Shown one piece after another: positions 1 to 5,055 of a stretch of 7,605 nucleotides of DNA. The stretch covers positions 1-7,605 of the forward strand of contig DBBD01000046.1 in NCBI GenBank assembly GCA_002292015.1. Reading direction: 5' to 3'. The notes beneath the pieces were generated by a model, which did not search any database, was not told where the DNA came from, and saw nothing but the letters and a program-made list of their open reading frames with translations. Every line of letters starts with the position of its first letter. Within the stretch, counting starts at the first letter, position 1. Made by a program: the position numbers and the translations under genes. This stretch comes from Firmicutes bacterium UBA993 (GTDB lineage: Bacteria; Bacillota; Dethiobacteria; DTU022).

Positions 1-78
1 CACTGACAGAAGACGAAAGCAATAAAGTATTTTACTAGTGTTTCTGCAGCAATTACCGCAGTTATTAATAACTATCAT

Positions 79-115
79 GCTACCGGGTGGCACCAGCAGC
101 GGAGTTGAATCCCCG
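79..115 (-). other. Two abutting RNA hairpins downstream of recX
   Basis: In the minus-strand transcript, 115-100 can fold as CGGGG / CTCCG (5 bp, one G-U) around ATTCAA. The adjoining 100-79 can fold as GCTGCTGG / CCGGTAGC (8 bp, two G-U) around TGCCAC; base 100 is claimed by both stems. On the plus strand the G-U pairs become A-C mismatches, so the structure favours a minus-strand RNA, that is, the recX transcript. No T-run follows, so it is not a classical intrinsic terminator. It could protect or process the 3' end of the operon transcript, or be the leader of the next gene. The remaining 160 bases beyond recX show no supportable gene. Confidence 0.35.
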
Positions 116-160
116 TTAACCCTAACCCTCTCCAGTCGTTTGGATTTATGAAGCAGATGA

Positions 161-643
161 TTACAGCTGCTCTTCTCCAAACCCATATTCTTTTAGAGCG
201 GTCATGATCTGCCGGTCACGGAAACCGCGGCGCCGCAAATAATCCGCCTGGCGTACAAACCAGCGTTGATCGGCATCTTTGTTCGCAGAGACCCGTTTAT
301 TTAGAAGAACCCTGATTGTTTGAAGCTCTTCCTGAACATCTTCATCAGCAGCCAGTAATTCCTCGACCGTACTTCTATCGAGCCCTTTATTAAGCAGTTC
401 ATGACGAATCCGCCGTGGACCATAATACCGGGCCTTCCGGTAACTGATAAAATCGCCGGTAAAGACTTTATCATTAAGATAGCCCATCTCCTGCAGATCT
501 TTTATTGCCGCAGAAGCCTCGCCATTTGCAAAACCCAACTTCTGCAAATAAGACGCAGCTTCACTGCTTGTTCGCGCTCTATAAGCCAGATAGCGAAATA
601 ACCGGGCCCTGGCTTTTCTAATCTGATCATCGCAGTCCGTCAT
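161..643 (-). CDS. recX: Regulatory protein RecX
   Basis: RecX binds RecA and limits filament extension and ATPase activity, modulating recombination and SOS induction. The 160-residue protein consists, as usual, of tandem three-helix repeats: KARARLFRYLAYRARTSSEAASYLQKLGF (10-38), a middle unit with IKDLQEMGYLNDKVFTGDF followed by the hallmark YYGPRRIRHELLNKGL (73-88), and a final repeat around WFVRQADYLRRRGFRDRQI (128-146). The length is at the shorter end of the family. The ATG at 643 follows the recA stop by 12 nt; the nearest purine-rich sequence, AGGAGAGG, runs up to the recA stop and is 15 nt from the ATG, so translation probably depends on ribosomes finishing recA. The gene is in the same frame as recA, divided from it by a single UAA. 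The stop is TAA. Confidence 0.92.
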   Translation of the reverse strand: MTDCDDQIRKARARLFRYLAYRARTSSEAASYLQKLGFANGEASAAIKDLQEMGYLNDKVFTGDFISYRKARYYGPRRIRHELLNKGLDRSTVEELLAADEDVQEELQTIRVLLNKRVSANKDADQRWFVRQADYLRRRGFRDRQIMTALKEYGFGEEQL

Positions 644-655
644 GCTATCAACCCG

Positions 656-1687
656 TTACCTCTCCTGCTTATTTTTTTCATCGACAACTTCACTGGAGGT
701 AAGCGGCAATCCAGCAGCCTCCCTTACTTTTTGTTCAATTTCATCACACATTGCCGTGTTTTCTTTCAGAAAGTCTCTGACATTTTCACGGCCCTGGCCT
801 AACCTTTCCTCACCGTAAGAATACCAAGCTCCACTTTTACTAATGACCTTGTGTTCAAGCCCCATGTCAATCAGCGATCCTTCAGCGGAAATTCCGGTTC
901 CGTATAGGATGTCAAATTCTGCCATCTTAAAAGGAGGCGCAACCTTGTTTTTAACCACTTTGACTCTGGTACGATTACCAATGACCTGATCGGATCCAAT
1001 TTTTAAAGATTCTATTCTTCTGACGTCAAGCCTGATCGATGAATAGAACTTGAGAGCCCGGCCGCCGGGAGTCACTTCCGGGTTTCCAAACATAACTCCG
1101 ACTTTTTCCCTGATCTGGTTGATAAATATGGCGCATGTCCGCGACTTGCTGATCACCCCGGAAAGTTTACGCAAGGCCTGTGACATTAATCTAGCTTGCA
1201 GGCCTACATGAGTATCGCCCATCTCTCCTTCAATTTCTGCCCTGGGTACCAGTGCTGCCACTGAATCGATAACCAAAACATCGATCGCTCCACTGCGAAC
1301 AAGAGCTTCAGCAATCTCGAGGGCTTGTTCGCCGGTATCCGGCTGGGAAACCAACAGCTCATCAAGATTAACCCCTAAGTTAGAGGCATACTGTGGATCA
1401 AGTGCGTGTTCTGCATCAATAAATGTTGCGTACCCGCCTTTTTTTTGCGCTTCAGCAATAATATGTAGTGCTACCGTTGTTTTACCCGAAGATTCCGGTC
1501 CAAATATCTCAACAACCCTACCCCTTGGCACCCCACCAATGCCTAAAGCTACGTCAAGGGCGAGGCTGCCGGTTGGGATTGCCGCTATTTCGTATTTTAC
1601 ATCCTGGCCCAGCTTCATGACCGAACCCTTACCAAACTGTTTCTCAATCTGTAACAGGGCAACTTCTAAAGCTTTTTCTTTTTCCAA
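656..1687 (-). CDS. recA: Recombinase RecA
   Basis: RecA forms ATP-dependent filaments on single-stranded DNA, pairs homologous DNA for recombinational repair and stimulates LexA self-cleavage to start the SOS response. The 343-residue protein is of normal length and complete. Visible landmarks are the N-terminal helix with QFGKGSVMKLG (17-27), Walker A GPESSGKT (63-70), the EHALDP segment with the catalytic Glu (93-98), Walker B VLVIDSVAAL (137-146), and the L2 DNA-binding loop region from NQIREKVGVMFG through TPGGRALKF (190-214). The core continues with RVKVVKNK (241-248), and the C-terminal domain ends in a short charged tail (VVDEKNKQER) without the long acidic tail of some species. Translation starts at TTG behind a strong ribosome-binding site. 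No LexA box is visible in the 123 nt upstream. recX follows after 12 nt. Confidence 0.99.
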   Translation of the reverse strand: MEKEKALEVALLQIEKQFGKGSVMKLGQDVKYEIAAIPTGSLALDVALGIGGVPRGRVVEIFGPESSGKTTVALHIIAEAQKKGGYATFIDAEHALDPQYASNLGVNLDELLVSQPDTGEQALEIAEALVRSGAIDVLVIDSVAALVPRAEIEGEMGDTHVGLQARLMSQALRKLSGVISKSRTCAIFINQIREKVGVMFGNPEVTPGGRALKFYSSIRLDVRRIESLKIGSDQVIGNRTRVKVVKNKVAPPFKMAEFDILYGTGISAEGSLIDMGLEHKVISKSGAWYSYGEERLGQGRENVRDFLKENTAMCDEIEQKVREAAGLPLTSSEVVDEKNKQER

Positions 1688-1695
1688 CTGGATGT

Positions 1696-1702
1696 CCTCC
1701 TC
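1696..1702 (-). promoter_or_regulatory. Strong Shine-Dalgarno sequence that decides the TTG start of recA
   Basis: GAGGAGG on the minus strand is a near-perfect match to the 16S rRNA tail and stands 8 nt before the TTG at 1687. No ATG or GTG lies at suitable spacing, and the protein beginning MEKEKALEVAL matches the usual RecA N-terminus. Confidence 0.7.
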
Positions 1703-1754
1703 TTTGTTGTTAAGCGCCTATTTCTGTTTATTTACATAATTTCCTGCTTAGCGA

Positions 1755-1772
1755 TTGATTCATAATGATCAA
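1755..1772. repeat. Imperfect inverted repeat upstream of recA
   Basis: TTGAT and ATCAA arms (5 bp each) are separated by 8 bp in the 123-nt gap before recA. The element lies about 68 nt ahead of the recA start and could be an operator, but it is short and AT-rich, so chance is a fair explanation. It does not resemble a LexA box. I see no convincing -35/-10 pair and no terminator in the rest of the gap. Confidence 0.2.
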
Positions 1773-1810
1773 CTTATAAATCCCCATTCCCCGGCGTGGC
1801 ATAATAACCT

Positions 1811-2365
1811 CTACAGCTGCACTTCGGCCAGCGGGTAGTAAAATGCTCCATATGCGGTGAGTCGGCTTTCATAAAGCACCAGTTTTGCCACCATCGATCT
1901 GGAAGAACTGTAAGCACCAGTCTCCTCAAGAAAACGGCTGATCAGTTTCTCCGGTAAGGGATAACGAATACGACCGAGCGTGAGATGTGGTTTATAGCTG
2001 CGCTTTTCAGTTTTTATGCCCAATCGCTCAAGACCTTTGTCGATCTCATTTTTTATAGTTTTTAGCGACTCCTCTCCCTCTTTTACTCCAATCCACAGCA
2101 CTTTGGCTTTCGCTACGGTGGGAAAAACACCGCTACCGCCAAGTTTTAGAGGAAATGGATCGCAGGTAGAGACTGCTTCTTCCACCACTATTTTTATAGC
2201 ACCAACTAAAGTTTCTTCTAGGTCGCCGAGAAATGAAATCGTAAGGTGCAACCCCTGCGGTTTAACCCAGCGGGTTCCTGAAAGATAACTTGCCAAGTTG
2301 TGCTGGATTACTTCCAGCTCATGCTTCTGAGCCTGGGTCAAATCACAGGCAATAAACAGGCGCAT
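1811..2365 (-). CDS. thpR: RNA 2',3'-cyclic phosphodiesterase ThpR (2H phosphoesterase, LigT family)
   Basis: This family opens terminal 2',3'-cyclic phosphates on RNA to 2'-phosphates and can join tRNA halves by a 2'-5' bond in vitro; the cellular substrate is generally unclear. The 184-residue protein has the normal length and both catalytic motifs of the 2H superfamily: HLT at 40-42, within GLHLTISFLGD, and HLT at 127-129, within KPHLTLGR. It begins MRLFIACDL and has the family-typical LVLYESRLTAYGAFY near the end (162-176). It is expected to be a soluble cytoplasmic enzyme. The ATG start is supported by GAGGGAG at 2379-2373, 7 nt upstream. It begins 25 nt after the cinA stop, with no terminator between them, so cotranscription is likely. 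The placement between cinA and recA is known from other Clostridia, but no direct role in recombination follows from it. Confidence 0.93.
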   Translation of the reverse strand: MRLFIACDLTQAQKHELEVIQHNLASYLSGTRWVKPQGLHLTISFLGDLEETLVGAIKIVVEEAVSTCDPFPLKLGGSGVFPTVAKAKVLWIGVKEGEESLKTIKNEIDKGLERLGIKTEKRSYKPHLTLGRIRYPLPEKLISRFLEETGAYSSSRSMVAKLVLYESRLTAYGAFYYPLAEVQL

Positions 2366-2390
2366 CAGCAGTCTCCCTCATACCCGGATT

Positions 2391-3623
2391 TTAATCACTT
2401 AACAACATTAAGCGCAGCAAGTTAAGCGCAACTTGAGACGATCTTTCTTTTATGGCCTGCCTGCCTCCACCGAAAATATACTCACGGCAAAGTGTTTTTT
2501 TATGATCGGCGGCCGCAATGTAAACCAAGCCTACCGGCTTTTTGCTCTGATCGCTAACCGGACCGGCCAGGCCGGTAATACCAATACCATAGTCGCTTCG
2601 GAATAGCTCTCTTGCCGCTTTTGCCATGTCAACAGCGGTTGATTCGTTTACTGCACCTTCAGCTTGAAGTTTCGCCCTGGAAAGTCCGAGCAGATTTACT
2701 TTTGATTCAAGGCTGTAAGCTACAATTCCACCCATAAAATATTCAGAACTGCCCGCAATATTGGTGATCTGATTGGCGAGTTGACCTCCGCTGCAAGATT
2801 CAACGACCGCAAGGGTTTTATTTTTCCCGCGCAGTAAAGCAGCCACGATATCTGCCAGAGTGTCGTCTCCCGATCCGAATACAGCATCACCGAGAATCTT
2901 TCTGATTAATGCTTCCGCGTCTGCTATCTCAGCTTCTGCCGCCTGCAAACTTCCACTACCCTTGATTTGCAGATCTACCTCTAACCCCCGTGCTACATAG
3001 GAAAGCGGGGCGAAATTCCATTGACCGTAAGCCTTAATTTTTTCTTCGAGCAGTGATTCTCCAATGCCGACGCATTTCAGTGTCTTCACCAGGCTTTGGA
3101 TGCCGCTGTTACTTTGTTTAATCAACGGTAATGCTTTGTTATCAAACATGTGTTGCATTTCATTTGGCGGTCCGGGCAGGACAACAATGATCTTACCTTG
3201 TTCTTCAATAAACAATCCAGGCGCAGTACCCCGTTCATTTTCTAGAAGCATACTTCCTTCGATTACCATCGCCTGCTTGCGATTGTTCTCAGGCATGATC
3301 ACTCCTCGCGATGCAAAAAAACTTTCCATTCGCGCAAGCCATTTTTCGTTGAGAATTAAACCGCGATCCAGGTATAAGGCTACTGCTTCTCGTGTTAAAT
3401 CATCTTCAGTCGGTCCGAGGCCCCCGGTTATAATTACCAGATCACATTGATCGAGAGCTTTTGCCAGAGAATCATTAATAATTGAATCCTGATCGGCAAT
3501 AATATTAACCTCCCGTACCGCTATTCCGGAAGAATACAGTCTTCTGGCCAAAAATCCGCTGTTGCTGTTTTCGATCAGCCCGGAAAGCAGTTCGTTTCCC
3601 ACGCAGATAATACCGGCTATCAA
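2391..3623 (-). CDS. cinA: CinA, competence/damage-inducible protein with NMN deamidase domain
   Basis: CinA proteins join an N-terminal molybdopterin-binding-like (MoaB/MogA) domain, linked to ADP-ribose hydrolysis in some members, to a C-terminal PncC domain that converts nicotinamide mononucleotide to nicotinic acid mononucleotide in pyridine nucleotide salvage. This 410-residue protein has the usual full length. The first domain (about 1-170) shows VGNELLSGLIENSN, ITGGLGPTEDDLTREA (65-80) and LPGPPNEM (149-156). The PncC domain (about 255-408) shows VVESCSGG (273-280), GGIVAYSLESKVNLLG (298-313) and GLAGP (351-355). Two details differ from the common pattern: Ser replaces Thr in the ESCTGG motif, and the glycine-rich stretch usually seen after GLAGP is VSDQSKKPVG. 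Whether deamidase activity survives is not known. In many Firmicutes pgsA precedes cinA; here rimO does, with a 1-nt gap. The start is TTG and the stop TAA. cinA next to recA is a common arrangement in Gram-positive bacteria. Confidence 0.95.
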   Translation of the reverse strand: MIAGIICVGNELLSGLIENSNSGFLARRLYSSGIAVREVNIIADQDSIINDSLAKALDQCDLVIITGGLGPTEDDLTREAVALYLDRGLILNEKWLARMESFFASRGVIMPENNRKQAMVIEGSMLLENERGTAPGLFIEEQGKIIVVLPGPPNEMQHMFDNKALPLIKQSNSGIQSLVKTLKCVGIGESLLEEKIKAYGQWNFAPLSYVARGLEVDLQIKGSGSLQAAEAEIADAEALIRKILGDAVFGSGDDTLADIVAALLRGKNKTLAVVESCSGGQLANQITNIAGSSEYFMGGIVAYSLESKVNLLGLSRAKLQAEGAVNESTAVDMAKAARELFRSDYGIGITGLAGPVSDQSKKPVGLVYIAAADHKKTLCREYIFGGGRQAIKERSSQVALNLLRLMLLSD

Positions 3624-3624
3624 C

Positions 3625-5040
3625 TCAGTTCACCTCTGCAAATGGAAATTCATTAAGGGTTTCCATTTTTACCGCCACCAGGTAATAAGGCTGTACAGCA
3701 ACGATTTTTGCTTTTAGAAGATCGCCTACATTTAGTTTTTCACCAGAATATACGAATACTCCGCCATCTACTTCAGGAGCCTCTTTTTCAGTTCTACAGA
3801 AGTAATAGTCTTTTTTTCCTCTTAAAGGCCGATCAACCAGCATTACTTCGATGTTTCCGATCCTTTTTCGGTTTAATCGGTAGCTGAATAACTGTTGTGC
3901 GAGCATTAGCCGACGATGTCGGCAATTAACAACACGGGTTGGTACAGCATCTTTAAGTTTTTCGGCCGTAGTCCCTTTTTGTTTCGAGAAGATGAATGCA
4001 CCCAGATGTTCAAATTTGTTGAACCGAACAAATGACTTGAGCTCCTGAAAATCCCTTGATCTCTCGCCGGGATACCCAACCATGCAGGTAGTGCGCAGAG
4101 AAATCCCCGGCACTTTCCGGCGTAAGCAAACGATTATCCGCTCAAGTTCCTCACGACTATAATGACGTCCCATGGATCGTAATATTTTGCTACTGGCGTG
4201 CTGAATTGGAATATCAAGGTAGTTGCATATCCTTGGCTCACTTGCTATCAGATCAATAAGTTCGCCGGTAATCCTTGACGGATAGGTGTACATAATCCGC
4301 AACCAAAAACGGTGATCCAGCTTTAATATATCTTTGAGTAAACCGGCTAAATCCGGCAGTCCTTTGCGATCAGTCCCGTAGGCTGTTGTATCCTGGGCGA
4401 TCAGTACAATTTCACGTGCGCCTTTAGATAAAAAAAAGGAAATTTCGTCGATGATGACCTGCGGTTCTCGGCTTCGGTAAGCGCCTCTGATCTGCGGAAT
4501 CAGACAGTAAGAGCATCTGTTACAGCAACCTTCAGCAATCTTAATGTTCACCGAATGACCCGGCGCTGTTAAAAATCGATCCGGTGCTTCACAATAATCA
4601 GGACCGGCCTTTTTTTTGATCGCTACCCTTCTGTCTTTGAGCAGCATGTCAATAAATCGTTCTAGATGTTTATAACTGTGGGCACCGATCGCCCCGTTTA
4701 TTTCCGGTAACTTCCTGATAATTTTAGTACCAACAAGTTCAACCAGGCAGCCGGCGGCAATTATTAACGGTTTATGAGCCCGGGTAACAGCAAACAGATT
4801 TATAAGAGTACTTATCGATTCTTTCTGGGCGCTTTCTATAAAACTGCAGGTGTTTACCATAATTATATCGGCACTATTGTAATCACTAGTTAACGAAATA
4901 CCAAGTGCTTTAAGCGAACCCAGAATACCTTCAGTGTCGACCCTGTTTTTACTGCAACCCAACGATATCGCTGCCAGTTTTAATCCTATAAAAGGTTGGG
5001 GTTGCAGAGATTGATCCTGCCGGCCAACTTTGTTGGTCAA
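3625..5040 (-). CDS. rimO: Ribosomal protein uS12 methylthiotransferase RimO
   Basis: RimO is a radical-SAM enzyme with two iron-sulfur clusters that adds a methylthio group to the conserved aspartate of ribosomal protein uS12. The protein has 471 residues from TTG 5040 (473 from TTG 5046, also possible). The N-terminal UPF0004 domain carries the cluster cysteines in SLGCSKNRVDTE (Cys29), VNTCSF (Cys65) and AAGC (Cys98). The radical-SAM motif C-x3-C-x2-C is at 172, 176 and 179 (EGCCNRCSYC). IAQDTTAYGTDRKG, LDIPIQHAS and TTCMVGYPGE follow, and a C-terminal TRAM-type domain covers about 393-460. The ISLGC-KN-VD start, IQHAS and the APEVDG segment separate RimO from its tRNA-modifying relatives MiaB and MtaB. 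About 20 extra residues precede the usual start of the fold. The TGA stop is 1 nt from the cinA start, and its last codons contain the cinA ribosome-binding site, so translational coupling is likely. Confidence 0.95.
   Translation of the reverse strand: MTNKVGRQDQSLQPQPFIGLKLAAISLGCSKNRVDTEGILGSLKALGISLTSDYNSADIIMVNTCSFIESAQKESISTLINLFAVTRAHKPLIIAAGCLVELVGTKIIRKLPEINGAIGAHSYKHLERFIDMLLKDRRVAIKKKAGPDYCEAPDRFLTAPGHSVNIKIAEGCCNRCSYCLIPQIRGAYRSREPQVIIDEISFFLSKGAREIVLIAQDTTAYGTDRKGLPDLAGLLKDILKLDHRFWLRIMYTYPSRITGELIDLIASEPRICNYLDIPIQHASSKILRSMGRHYSREELERIIVCLRRKVPGISLRTTCMVGYPGERSRDFQELKSFVRFNKFEHLGAFIFSKQKGTTAEKLKDAVPTRVVNCRHRRLMLAQQLFSYRLNRKRIGNIEVMLVDRPLRGKKDYYFCRTEKEAPEVDGGVFVYSGEKLNVGDLLKAKIVAVQPYYLVAVKMETLNEFPFAEVN
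3631..3637 (-). promoter_or_regulatory. Shine-Dalgarno sequence for cinA inside the end of rimO
   Basis: AGAGGTG on the minus strand, formed by the final rimO codons, stands 7 nt before the TTG at 3623. It supports this TTG as the cinA start; no ATG or GTG is available nearby, and the protein fold (IAGIICVGNELL) begins immediately after it. Confidence 0.6.
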
Positions 5041-5048
5041 ATGCAAAA

Positions 5049-5053
5049 CTCCC
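5049..5053 (-). promoter_or_regulatory. Shine-Dalgarno sequence that decides the rimO start
   Basis: GGGAG on the minus strand lies 8 nt before the TTG at 5040 but only 2 nt before the TTG at 5046. Spacing therefore favours the second TTG, which shortens RimO by two residues. Confidence 0.5.
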
Positions 5054-5055
5054 TG

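Noticed and set aside
3..38. Short plus-strand frame ending in TAG (LTEDESNKVFY), possibly the tail of a convergent gene
   Set aside because: Eleven residues at the window edge are too few to support a gene.
1..78. Open minus-strand frame from ATG 78 to the window edge (26 codons, four cysteines)
   Set aside because: No usable Shine-Dalgarno sequence precedes it, the peptide resembles no family I know, the frame is also open upstream of the ATG, and it is cut by the window edge. In this position rny is common, but the residues do not look like an RNase Y start.
81..115. T-box-like string GGGTGGCACC on the plus strand
   Set aside because: A T-box should be followed by a plus-strand gene, but recX lies there on the other strand. 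The GCG that usually follows ACC is displaced, and no specifier stem can be placed before it.
100..115. tRNA T-arm-like loop TTCAACT on the minus strand
   Set aside because: The flanking stem does not pair in the required register and no anticodon or acceptor arm is present.
116..130. Telomere-like AACCCTAACCCT
   Set aside because: Only two units in a bacterial intergenic region; coincidence.
5041..5046. TTG 5046 as the rimO start
   Set aside because: It is only 2 nt from the Shine-Dalgarno core; TTG 5040 is 8 nt away. The difference is two residues.
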